Shown here: in pieces, positions 15,941 to 23,200 of the stretch
Numbering within the stretch: position 1 is the stretch's first letter
Layout of the letters: the number at the start of each line of letters is the position of its first letter
DNA from: Pseudomonadota bacterium
Lineage (GTDB): Bacteria > Pseudomonadota > Alphaproteobacteria > Acetobacterales > Acetobacteraceae
Direction: 5' to 3'
NCBI GenBank assembly: GCA_021829055.1
Contig: JAJZCS010000004.1
Coordinates: forward strand, 1 to 23,200
Length of the DNA stretch: 23,200 nucleotides
Made by a program: the position numbers and the translations under genes
The notes under the pieces: generated by a model
Databases searched by the model: none
What the model saw: the letters and a program-made list of their open reading frames with translations, nothing else
Told to the model about the DNA's origin: nothing

Positions 15941-16977
15941 AATCGCTTTTCTCCGTTGCGATCCTTGCCGGTGCGCTCGCGGTACCGGTTGCGGCTCTTG
16001 CTGATGATACACCTACGCCAGTTGTCCCGGTTCAGGTGACGTCGCTCGTGCGCGGAAGCTTGCCGACCATTGAGACGGTGTATGGGACCGTTGGGTCGGC
16101 GTCGTCCAGCCGCCAGACGATCATGGCGCCGCTGCAGGCCGCTGTGACGAATGTGTACGTGAAGCTCGGCGAATTGGTTAACCAAGGTGGGCCGCTAGTT
16201 CGGCTTCAGCCAAGTCCGGCGAGTGAAAGCGCCTACACGCAGGCGGAATCCGCGTTGCGTGTTGCAAGTGATCTGGTGACTCGCACGAATGCGCTTGTAA
16301 AGGCTCACCTTGCGACAGCACAAGCGCTCCTGAACGCTGAAAAATCGGAGGCAGATGCTCGGGCCGCATTAAACGCTCTTAAGATGCAGGGCGCAGCTGG
16401 ACCGAATATAATTCGGGCGCCGTCCAACGCGCTCGTGACCAAGATTGAAACGACACCGGGGGCCATAGTCTCTGAGGGGGCGGCTTTGGTCGAACTCGCG
16501 CAGCCAAGTGGACTGGTGCTGCATGCCGGCATTATCCCAAGCAAGGCGCGAAAGATAGAAATAAACGACCCGGTGCGCCTGACACCTATTGGTGGGGGTG
16601 AGACCTTGCAGGGGACTGTTGAATTCCGCGGCGCATTGGTCGATGCGGCAAACGGGCTGGTGCCGATTGACATCGCTACGCCACCGGGACAGGTCCTAAT
16701 GGGTGAGATGTTTCGTGCAGAAATCACCACGGGTCATATTGATGGCTACGTGGTGCCGCATAGCGCGATCCTAATCGACAATGCTGGCAACACCTATGTT
16801 GTGCAGGAGCGCGATTTGACCGCTAAACTGACGTATGTTCACGTGCTTGGTTCGTATGGAAGTAAGGACGTTGTTTCTGGTCCGTTGGTGATGAGCGACC
16901 CTGTTGTGCTTGCTGGCAATTACGAATTGAGCAACGGCAATAAAATGACGATCGCTCCAAAGGAGGCCGCTCAATGA
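15937..16977 (+). CDS. RND efflux periplasmic adaptor subunit (HlyD/AcrA type)
   Basis: A 346-residue membrane-fusion protein. The signal peptide covers residues 1-22 (cleavage LA before DDTP). A lipoyl half-motif VTNVYVKLGELVNQGGPLVR is near residues 70-89, then a short alpha-hairpin (about 95-145), the second lipoyl half IRAPSNALVTKIETTPGAIV, and beta-barrel and membrane-proximal domains. It bridges the inner-membrane pump and the outer-membrane channel. Length is at the short end for RND adaptors. The gene overlaps both neighbours by four bases, and GGAGG at 16961-16965 serves the next gene. Confidence 0.88.
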   Translation: MKSLFSVAILAGALAVPVAALADDTPTPVVPVQVTSLVRGSLPTIETVYGTVGSASSSRQTIMAPLQAAVTNVYVKLGELVNQGGPLVRLQPSPASESAYTQAESALRVASDLVTRTNALVKAHLATAQALLNAEKSEADARAALNALKMQGAAGPNIIRAPSNALVTKIETTPGAIVSEGAALVELAQPSGLVLHAGIIPSKARKIEINDPVRLTPIGGGETLQGTVEFRGALVDAANGLVPIDIATPPGQVLMGEMFRAEITTGHIDGYVVPHSAILIDNAGNTYVVQERDLTAKLTYVHVLGSYGSKDVVSGPLVMSDPVVLAGNYELSNGNKMTIAPKEAAQ

Positions 16978-18869
16978 ATTTTGTAGCCTGGATTGAGCAC
17001 CATCGGCGCTCGCTGGTGGCGATAGCTGTTGCGCTATCGCTTGGCGGAGTGTTCGCTATTGCAAACATGCCGTACGGCGTATATCCGGTCGTAAGCTTTC
17101 CCCGCATTCGAATTGAGGTCTCATCAGGATCGCGGCCCGCGAGCCAGCAGCTCTATGACGTCACTGCACCAATTGAGCAGATGCTGCGTGCCGTTCCTCA
17201 CGCACTGAATGTCGAGTCGACAACGTCACGTGGATCCACGGAGATTTTTGTGGATTTTCCATGGAAAAGCAACATGGACACCGCCTATCTTGAGGTCGAG
17301 GCGGCTTTGTCTCAGATCCTGCCCGAACTGCCTCAAGGGACGACGTATCAGGTTATTCAAATGTTGCCGAACGTCATCATGCCTTTCATTTCGTACTCGC
17401 TGACGTCGGAAACGATATCGCAAGTTAAATTGCTGAGGATCGCCAAATATCAGATTGGCCCCATGCTCATGGGCATTCCTGGCATCTCAGAGGTTGGGAC
17501 ATTAGGCGGCCGTCACCGCGAAATACAAGTTCAACTTGATCCGGCCAAGCTTCAGGCGTTCGGTTTGACGCTTGCGGAAGTTGAGCAGGGATTGCGTCAG
17601 GCGAACGTCATTAAAGGCATCGGCCATCTCCAAGACCAGGATTTGTTATACTTGATGTTTGCAAACAACGGATTTACCGGCGTCAAAAGTATCGGGAACT
17701 TGACGTTCCGAACGGCGCAAGGTGGAATTGTGCGTTTGGCAGATCTCGGAACCATAACAAAGGGGGTCGCCCCGCGCTGGTATATGGTGAGAGATCAAAG
17801 CCTGCCATCTGTTGAGATTAACGTATATCAGCAGCCGACGGCAGACATGGTGGCACTTCGTCAACAGGTGGAGAAGAGGCTGAAGCGATTTATGGCAACT
17901 CAGCCCAAATATGTTCACCTTATAAAATGGTATGATCAGACGCAACTGGTCGCCTCGTCGGTTGACGCGGTACAAGAAGGAATAGTGATCGGCCTTTTTC
18001 TGGCGGCATTGGTCATTTTCTATTTCTTGCGGAACTGGCGGGTGACGTTGATCGCGATGATCGTTGTGCCGATGGCGGTGCTAATCACATCGCTGCTGCT
18101 TTACGTCCTCGGCATGTCCTTCAACATGATGACCCTTGGTGGCATCGCTGCGTCGATAGGGTTACTTATCGACGATGTGATCGTGATGATTGAGCAGATT
18201 GCTCGGAGAGCCGGAACGCCTGGGCTGATCAATCCGAGAGGGGAGATATTTGTTGCGGCTAAGGAGTTTCTGAAACCGTTAACGGGATCAAGTCTTGCGA
18301 CAATCGTCATTTTTATTCCGCTGGCGTTTCTAACGGGCGTGACGGGAGCGTTCTTCCTATACCTGTCTCTTACAATGGCATCTGCGCTGATCATCTCTTA
18401 TCTGCTGACCGCTTTTGTAGTGCCGATTTTTGCGCGGGGATTGATTGACTTTGAAAAATGGCACGATCCCGGTCATGAAAAGGCGGGGTGGCTTAAGACA
18501 ACACATGAACGCGTACTTGTGGCTGCCCAACATCGCCCTGCTCTGGCTGGTGTTGCGGTCTTGGTGTTGATTGGCGTGGGGTACGTTGCGGCCGTCCACA
18601 CCGGATCCGGTTTTTTGCCAAAAATGGATGAGGGGGGATTTGTCTTCAATTATCAGACCAATCCTGGGACTTCTCTTCCAGAGAGCAACCGTGAGCTTCT
18701 GCAAGTCGAACACATTATCAAGACGAATCCATATGTTGCGGCTTTTTCCCGGCGTACCGGGGCCGGTCTTGGGGGGCGATCTGAACGAGCCAAACCAGGG
18801 CGACATTTACGTGAAGTTAATTTCGCCGGGCAAACGGCCGAATATATGGAAGGTAATGGGCCAGATTGA
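16974..18869 (+). CDS. RND efflux permease, N-terminal part (frame broken at 18771-18776)
   Basis: The first 600 or so residues of an RND inner-membrane pump. Visible features are TM1 (about 12-31), the first periplasmic porter loop (MPYGVYPVVSFPRIRIEVSS, ATYLEVEAALSQILPELP-like segments), TM2-TM4 with the proton-relay pair D400-D401 in IGLLIDDVIVMIEQ, and TM5-TM7. After the six-G run the frame reads about 30 unrelated residues and stops at 18867-18869. Removing one G joins it to the C-terminal part, giving 1046 codons, the normal length of this family. If not restored, this half would lack TM8-12 and be inactive alone. ATGA overlap with the adaptor gene and GGAGG upstream support the start. 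Confidence 0.85.
   Translation: MNFVAWIEHHRRSLVAIAVALSLGGVFAIANMPYGVYPVVSFPRIRIEVSSGSRPASQQLYDVTAPIEQMLRAVPHALNVESTTSRGSTEIFVDFPWKSNMDTAYLEVEAALSQILPELPQGTTYQVIQMLPNVIMPFISYSLTSETISQVKLLRIAKYQIGPMLMGIPGISEVGTLGGRHREIQVQLDPAKLQAFGLTLAEVEQGLRQANVIKGIGHLQDQDLLYLMFANNGFTGVKSIGNLTFRTAQGGIVRLADLGTITKGVAPRWYMVRDQSLPSVEINVYQQPTADMVALRQQVEKRLKRFMATQPKYVHLIKWYDQTQLVASSVDAVQEGIVIGLFLAALVIFYFLRNWRVTLIAMIVVPMAVLITSLLLYVLGMSFNMMTLGGIAASIGLLIDDVIVMIEQIARRAGTPGLINPRGEIFVAAKEFLKPLTGSSLATIVIFIPLAFLTGVTGAFFLYLSLTMASALIISYLLTAFVVPIFARGLIDFEKWHDPGHEKAGWLKTTHERVLVAAQHRPALAGVAVLVLIGVGYVAAVHTGSGFLPKMDEGGFVFNYQTNPGTSLPESNRELLQVEHIIKTNPYVAAFSRRTGAGLGGRSERAKPGRHLREVNFAGQTAEYMEGNGPD
18771..18776 (+). other. Frameshift site: run of six G in the RND permease gene
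   Basis: The six-G run is flanked by GGTCTT and CGATCTG. With five G the protein reads GLGGDLNEPNQGDIYVKL, matching the family; with six it reads GLGGRSERAKPG and ends soon after. The cause may be a real mutation, slippage-based switching, or an assembly or sequencing error in a homopolymer. Confidence 0.85.
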
Positions 18870-20115
18870 TGACAAGGTTGCGGTGGAGGTGCCGGGAGTC
18901 AATTTTGGCTCGGACCAGCTGCTGACTGATAACATTGGGGATATGGTCGGGCGACCTGAACCGATTGTGATCAACCTCAGTGCAAAAAATCCGAAGATTC
19001 TGGGAGACGCCGCCCAGAAAGTCGCCGATGTAATCTCAGACGTACGCGGTATCGAGCCATCGTCCGTAAATAACGGGGTAGTCCCTGCGGGTGACGCGCT
19101 AGAGATCCGGGTCCAGCCTGATGCCGCGTCTATGGAGGGCATGACGGTGGCCGAAGTGCAGAATCAGGTAAACTCCTACCTTCACGGGGTCGTGGTAACA
19201 AAGTATATTGGTACATTGGGGGATGTAGGCATTCGAGTGTGGAGCGATCCGGCAGGCCAGCAGGCAGCCGGGATAGCGCGGGAGCGCAGCTTGTTGCGGA
19301 GGGACGAGCAAACCGAACCAAAGATTTATCGGAATGATCTGAAGAATCTGCCGATCCGCGCGCCTGATGGAAACGTGTTGCCGCTGAGCACCGTGGCGCA
19401 CGTGGTTTTTGTTGCTGGGCAACCAGAGCTAACCCGCAGGAACCTGGCGCAGATCGTACAGGTAACCGGCGAGGTTGCGGGGAGATCGCTAGGCAGCACG
19501 GCCGCTGCGGTCCGCAGAGCTCTTGCAAAACCTGGAGTGCTCCCACCGGGCGTGACCTACACGATGGGAGGGCAGTTCAAGCAGCAAGAGGTTGCTTTCC
19601 GCGGTATGATCGAAGTGTTCCTTGCCGCTCTGATTGCCGAATTGGTGCTGCTCTTGTTCTTGTATGAGCGTTACCTGCTGCCACTCATAATTGTCAGCAC
19701 ATCGGTAATTTCATCGAGCGCGGTGTTCGTCGGCCTTTGGCTTACTGGCATCGAGCTAAATATCACGGCTCTGATGGGCATGGTGATGATACTTGGTATC
19801 GGCACAGAAATGGCTATTTTCTATGTGTCTGAGTATGAGATGCTGTGTCAAAATCGGCCGGCACGACAAGCTTTAGTTGACGCGGCACTCAATCGACTAA
19901 GGCCGATTTTGATGAGCGTGGTGGCGATGATTCTTGCACTACTTCCTCTCGGTGCTGCGATCAGCGGATCAGGAGACCAGATGCAGCAACCGCTGGCAGT
20001 TGCGATTATTTCGGGTATCATCGTTCAGTTGCCGATGGTGCTGGTGGTTATGCCGGTCGTCCTTGGGTTGCTGCAACGTTATACATCGTTTGGTACTGAA
20101 GAGGTGGCTGGTTGA
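18771..20115 (+). CDS. RND efflux permease, C-terminal part
   Basis: This frame carries the second porter loop and TM8-TM12 of the RND pump. The TM10 region reads GIGTEMAIFYVSEYE, where AcrB has a Lys (K940) in AKNAIL and CusA-type metal pumps have a Glu. TM11 begins RPILMSVVAMILALLPLGAA, as in hydrophobe pumps. The open frame extends upstream to 18571, but codons before about 18771 are out of register with the true protein. If translated separately, the best start is ATG 18856, preceded by GGAAGG and overlapping the stop of the first part by 14 bases. A segment of about 30 residues after IRVWSDP has no clear family match and may be a small insertion. Confidence 0.8.
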
Positions 20116-20282
20116 CGCCGGAGCGGTATGAAACGAGGTGTGGATGGCGGCGAGCGCGGATACTGAGCTTCAGCACGTGCTTGCCGCTCTATTCAGATTG
20201 TTACGAGAGCCGAGCGCATTCGAGTTAGGTGGCATGGTCAGCTTCCTAAATATATCAACACGAGCGAATACATGGAGGGGGC
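20116..20282. other. Short gap between RND permease and RidA-like gene
   Basis: The gap holds no coding signal. GGAGGGG at 20274-20280 is the ribosome binding site of the next gene. No terminator was seen, so read-through from the efflux operon is possible. Confidence 0.4.
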
Positions 20283-20759
20283 ATGGCATCTGATCAAAGA
20301 CAATTAATTGACGAGAAGCTGAAAGAATTAGGGATCGTTTTGCCGCAGGTGCCGATTCATGCAGCGAACTACGAGCTCGTCCGTGTCGTCAACAAGAACG
20401 TTTATGTCGGAGCACATCTTCCCATAGAGAGTGGCGTTGTTGCGGTGAAGGGCCTTGTGGGCGATAAAGTAGAAACTGAACAAGGGATTCGCGCCGCCCG
20501 ACTGTGCTTAATTAATATTCTTGGGCAACTCGAGGCGACGCTAGAAGGGGGGCTTGAGGCGATAACCGAATTGGTGAGCCTTGACGGATATGTGGCGGCG
20601 GCGCCCGGTTTTGCGTCGCTGAACCAGGTGATGGATGGCGCTTCGGATCTTGCGAGATCTGTATTCGGAAGGGCTGGGCAGCATGTGCGGTCTGTTGCCG
20701 GTGTGACAGCGCTACCAGAAAATGCATCGGTCATGATTGGAGGCTTGTTCAGGCTTTGA
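20283..20759 (+). CDS. RidA/YjgF/YER057c-family protein
   Basis: A 158-residue protein matching the RidA (YjgF) fold: NYELVRVVNKNVYVGAHLP near the N-terminus, a central EQGIRAARLCLINILGQLEA helix, and the C-terminal element GQHVRSVAGVTALPENASVM. RidA deaminates reactive imine/enamine intermediates; this longer subfamily (about 150 residues, with AxxxGVxxLPxxAxV) is less characterised and its substrate is not known. The arginine used by E. coli RidA (Arg105) is not clearly in place. GGAGGGG precedes the ATG. It lies 167 bp after the RND permease in the same orientation, so it could be co-transcribed, but a functional link is not shown. Confidence 0.85.
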   Translation: MASDQRQLIDEKLKELGIVLPQVPIHAANYELVRVVNKNVYVGAHLPIESGVVAVKGLVGDKVETEQGIRAARLCLINILGQLEATLEGGLEAITELVSLDGYVAAAPGFASLNQVMDGASDLARSVFGRAGQHVRSVAGVTALPENASVMIGGLFRL

Positions 20760-21000
20760 TATTGTTGCGAAGGTGGCGGGAAAGTTGATCTCTACAATGC
20801 TTCAACCTCATAATAGAGCGTCTCGGGTAAGTCGGCGATTATAGTTCGTTGGCGTAAGGGCATAAACGCTGCGCGTTTTGGTTCATTGGAAACGCCGTAG
20901 CTGTAATGCTACCTGACCGCTGACCGGTGGTTTTCACGAAAAAGAGACCGACTTGCCTGTGATTGCGGAGCGGGGGCGATATACTGCCAGTTCCGCGGAC

Positions 21001-21195
21001 ATGTCGTCCGGGAGCGTCAAATCGTACAATGGGGTTCGCAACGCCTGGGGGAATCAGCAAAGAAAGCGAGGCAACTGTCTAACGGGAGTCGTTGCAGAAC
21101 GTGCCCTCACGAGGCTGGCTCCACGTAACACAGTTTTTGTGTTGCAGTCGAGCATAGCCGACGCGGTGGTTCCTTTAAAAGGTGGCGAGAAGTAG
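21001..21195 (+). pseudogene. Doubtful cold-shock-domain-like fragment
   Basis: An ATG at 21001 opens a 64-codon frame starting MSSGSVKSYNG and containing NTVFVLQSSIADAVVPLKGG. The two ends recall the cold-shock motifs MxxGTVKWFN and DVFVHxSAI in the right order. The middle is longer than in real cold-shock proteins and lacks the GFGFI RNA-binding motif. It may be a decayed copy or a chance resemblance. Confidence 0.15.
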
Positions 21196-21500
21196 GCGCA
21201 CTACAACCTGATGCAATGGAGATCTGAATATAGCTTAGCGCGACCCGTATATGTCGCACGGGCAGAGAGAGCCGCTGCGTCCGAAAATAACTTTTGGAGA
21301 AAGGATCTTCGGACATCCTGCCTCTGAAAATGCGACATAAAACCAAGGAATTTCGGGTAACGCGAGCTGCTGTTGTTAGCCAGCGACCGGCTGTCCGACT
21401 GAAGGCTGATATGGGATGTAAATGAGCGTGCACCAAAACTTGTAATGATTATACCCGGAAACCGGTCCGATCTGTTGTCCGTATTTTTGCCAAATTTCGA

Positions 21501-21528
21501 TAGACAACGTGATGTCGGGTGGTATAAT
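21501..21528 (+). promoter_or_regulatory. Sigma70 promoter of the OxlT-type transporter
   Basis: TAGACA (21501-21506) and a perfect TATAAT (21523-21528) are separated by 16 bases. Transcription would start near 21535, giving a leader of about 180 nt before the ATG at 21717. It is the strongest promoter seen in the window. Confidence 0.6.
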
Positions 21529-21716
21529 GCCGACAGATAGGTCATTGCTCATGTCGAGGGAAGCGCTGAGCGTCTGTGTCGGCTGTGGGACTCTGTCGGT
21601 AATGTGGAGTCAAAGCTTGCCCGCATCGGCGAAAGTTGTAGCCCGCCATTCAGGTTCGGCAATGTGCGGTGACAGATCTGTGAAAAGCAACGGATAATAT
21701 TCAGGCGGAGGAAGTA

Positions 21717-23042
21717 ATGCCGAACAACGGAAGTCCTGGTGGCGTCGGTGGGGAGGGCGCTGCTGCGACAGGCAATGTGTCGCAGCGCTGGCGCCATTTG
21801 ATTTTGGGCGTTATCTGCATGGTTATGATTGCGAACCTCCAGTACGGGTGGGCGCTCTTCGTGTTGCCGTTGCATAATAAGCACGGCTGGGCGGTTACCG
21901 ACATTCAGTTCGCGTTCTCGATGTTTATTGCGCTCGAAACATGGGCGACTCCGATCGACGGTTGGATTGCTGATGCGCTTGGACCCAAATGGGGACCGCG
22001 CACTGTGATGGGTGTCGGTGGGCTTCTTGTCGCTGTGGGATGGATTATTGAAGGAAGTTCCAGCTCATTGTCGCTTCTTTATTTTGGTGGCGCTATAACC
22101 GGCTTGGGAGCGGGTGCTGTTTACGCGACGGCTGTGGGCAACGCCACGAAATGGTTCAAGGACCGGCGCGGTCTGGCGACGGGCCTGACGGCGGCGGGAT
22201 TTGGAGCGGGTGCGGCTCTGACCATCATCCCAATTCGAATGGTGCTGGCGTCGGTCGGCGTTTCCTCGGCGTTCATATGGTTTGGCATTATTCAGGGAGC
22301 TATCATTATGATTGCGTCCCAATTTATTCGTGCGCCGTATGCCGGTGAGGCTCCGGCTGTAACGCAAGTGAAGGTGCATCAGACATCGCGCAGTCATACA
22401 CCGGGGCAAATGCTCCAGACTCCGGTATTTTGGGTGCTGTATGTGCTGTTTGTTCTTATGGCGGGTGGTGGTCTGATGGCGGCTGCGAATCTAGCTGTCA
22501 TTGCAAAGTCATACGGTATAGCAAACGGGCCGCTTTTCCTTGGCGCGACAACGCTTTCGGTTGCGTTGATTTTTGCCAACATCTGCAACGGTATTGCTCG
22601 GCCGCTGTTTGGCTGGATAGCCGACAACATTGGCCATTCGAATACCATGGCGATAGCGTTTGGCCTCGGCGCAGTAGCGTACTTTCTGATGACGGTTGTA
22701 GGCGCGTTCGCTTGGGGCTTTGTGTTGATGGCTGGTGTTATCTTCCTGTGCTGGGGAGAAATCTTCAGCCTGTTTCCAGCGATGTGTACGGACCTCTTTG
22801 GGCCTAAGTACGCAACTGTCAATTTGTCGTTCCTATACACGTCCAAAGGTCTGGCGGGTTTCATCGTGCCGATTGCTGCCGCTGTAGCTGCCAGCACGCA
22901 CAACTGGAGCAGCGTGCTGTACGTGACGACTGTGATCAATGTAATTGCGGTCATCATTGTGTTGCTGGTGTTGCGGCCGGTCGAGGCTCGTTATCACCGG
23001 GAGGAAGAGGCTCTGTCCGGTTCAGGGCAGCCTGCGGAGTGA
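21717..23042 (+). CDS. OxlT-type oxalate/formate antiporter (MFS, OFA family)
   Basis: A 441-residue MFS transporter with about 12 transmembrane segments. The OFA signature NLQYGWALFVLPL is in TM1 (40-52). The two positive residues that bind oxalate in Oxalobacter OxlT have clear equivalents: Arg295 in NGIARPLFGWIADNIG (TM8) and Lys377 in FLYTSKGLAGFIVPIA (TM11). This supports transport of a small dicarboxylate or monocarboxylate; the exact substrate is not proven, since OFA members also move other organic acids. The start has GGAGGAAG at 21707-21714. The gene is a single unit with its own promoter and terminator; oxalate-degrading genes (frc, oxc) are not in the window. Confidence 0.88.
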   Translation: MPNNGSPGGVGGEGAAATGNVSQRWRHLILGVICMVMIANLQYGWALFVLPLHNKHGWAVTDIQFAFSMFIALETWATPIDGWIADALGPKWGPRTVMGVGGLLVAVGWIIEGSSSSLSLLYFGGAITGLGAGAVYATAVGNATKWFKDRRGLATGLTAAGFGAGAALTIIPIRMVLASVGVSSAFIWFGIIQGAIIMIASQFIRAPYAGEAPAVTQVKVHQTSRSHTPGQMLQTPVFWVLYVLFVLMAGGGLMAAANLAVIAKSYGIANGPLFLGATTLSVALIFANICNGIARPLFGWIADNIGHSNTMAIAFGLGAVAYFLMTVVGAFAWGFVLMAGVIFLCWGEIFSLFPAMCTDLFGPKYATVNLSFLYTSKGLAGFIVPIAAAVAASTHNWSSVLYVTTVINVIAVIIVLLVLRPVEARYHREEEALSGSGQPAE

Positions 23043-23121
23043 AAGGATAACGGTCGCGCCAGTTCGGGTAAACACAACTTGTCTGACGAAGTCGTTTTCA
23101 TTTAGTTTTGTAAGTTGTCGC

Positions 23122-23165
23122 GGCCGGGCGGATCCAAGATCTGCCCGGCCTTCGATTTTGTTTGG
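23122..23165 (+). terminator. Intrinsic terminator of the OxlT-type gene
   Basis: GGCCGGGCGGAT pairs with ATCTGCCCGGCC (12 bp, one G-U pair) around the loop CCAAG, followed by TTCGATTTTGTTTG. It lies 80 bp after the stop codon and is the clearest terminator in the window. Confidence 0.85.
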
Positions 23166-23200
23166 TTGCGTTCGAGGCCAAACGCTATCGCCATGGTATT

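Larger units (their letters stand above)
20760..21716. other. Long intergenic stretch before the OxlT-type transporter
   Basis: About 950 bases without a confident gene. A small hairpin (AAACGC-TGC-GCGTTT, 20864-20878) is too weak to call a terminator. A doubtful cold-shock-like frame (21001-21195) and a clear promoter (21501-21528) are listed separately. Nothing was recognised in 21196-21480. Confidence 0.5.

Noticed and set aside
20953..21000. Upstream extension of the cold-shock-like frame, starting MPVIAERGRYT
   Set aside because: It has no homology and no ribosome binding site; the only weak signal starts at 21001.
1..23200. CRISPR arrays, tRNA or rRNA genes, phage genes, toxin-antitoxin or defence modules
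   Set aside because: No regularly spaced repeats, cloverleaf or rRNA-like segments or characteristic proteins were seen by eye; a dedicated tRNA/ncRNA scan was not possible.

Overview
The window looks like chromosomal DNA of a Gram-negative alphaproteobacterium, possibly of the acetic-acid-bacteria group (Acetobacteraceae). The evidence is two COX15-type heme A synthase homologues without the Bacillus-type cysteine pair, a TldD protease, an OmpL-like (BBP2) porin, a lipoprotein TolC-type channel with an RND pump, moderately high GC, and IS5/IS256/IS481-type transposase debris. The lineage is an inference and no rRNA or tRNA gene was seen.

Layout. 1-42: N-terminus of an IS481-like transposase leaving the left edge (minus). 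130-1737: a CYTH-CHAD polyphosphate-type protein (minus) whose CYTH domain has lost its first metal-binding motif. 1738-2291: insertion-sequence debris, with an IS5-like and an IS256-like fragment back to back. 2292-5892: a tightly coupled minus-strand operon of two heme A synthase paralogues followed by tldD; the second paralogue lacks the Glu and His of the first helix motif. 5986-6435: a divergent Mpo1-like (DUF962) membrane protein. 6557-6841: a glycine-zipper lipoprotein, convergent with a lytic transglycosylase (6857-7531, minus). 7532-9097: one unexplained open stretch, then fragments of at least three transposases on both strands.

The right half is all plus strand. typA/bipA (9098-10945) is followed by a 740-bp non-coding stretch with a good promoter. 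Then come a signal-peptide-bearing beta-barrel porin (11687-12955), a pair of strong hairpins, and a periplasmic beta-propeller protein (13091-14131). A complete tripartite efflux operon follows: outer-membrane factor lipoprotein, periplasmic adaptor and RND permease (14558-20115). The permease frame is broken at a run of six G; removing one G restores exactly 1046 codons. A RidA-family protein (20283-20759) and an OxlT-type oxalate/formate MFS transporter (21717-23042) with a TATAAT promoter and a clear terminator close the window.

Functionally the window mixes respiratory-chain cofactor synthesis, envelope transport (porin, RND pump, carboxylate antiporter) and translation-linked stress GTPase genes, separated by transposon scars. 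No CRISPR array, phage module, toxin-antitoxin pair or defence system was found. The best candidates for something not routinely described are the paralogue pair of heme A synthases, one of them apparently without its catalytic first helix, and the split RND permease with a possible reinitiation site.
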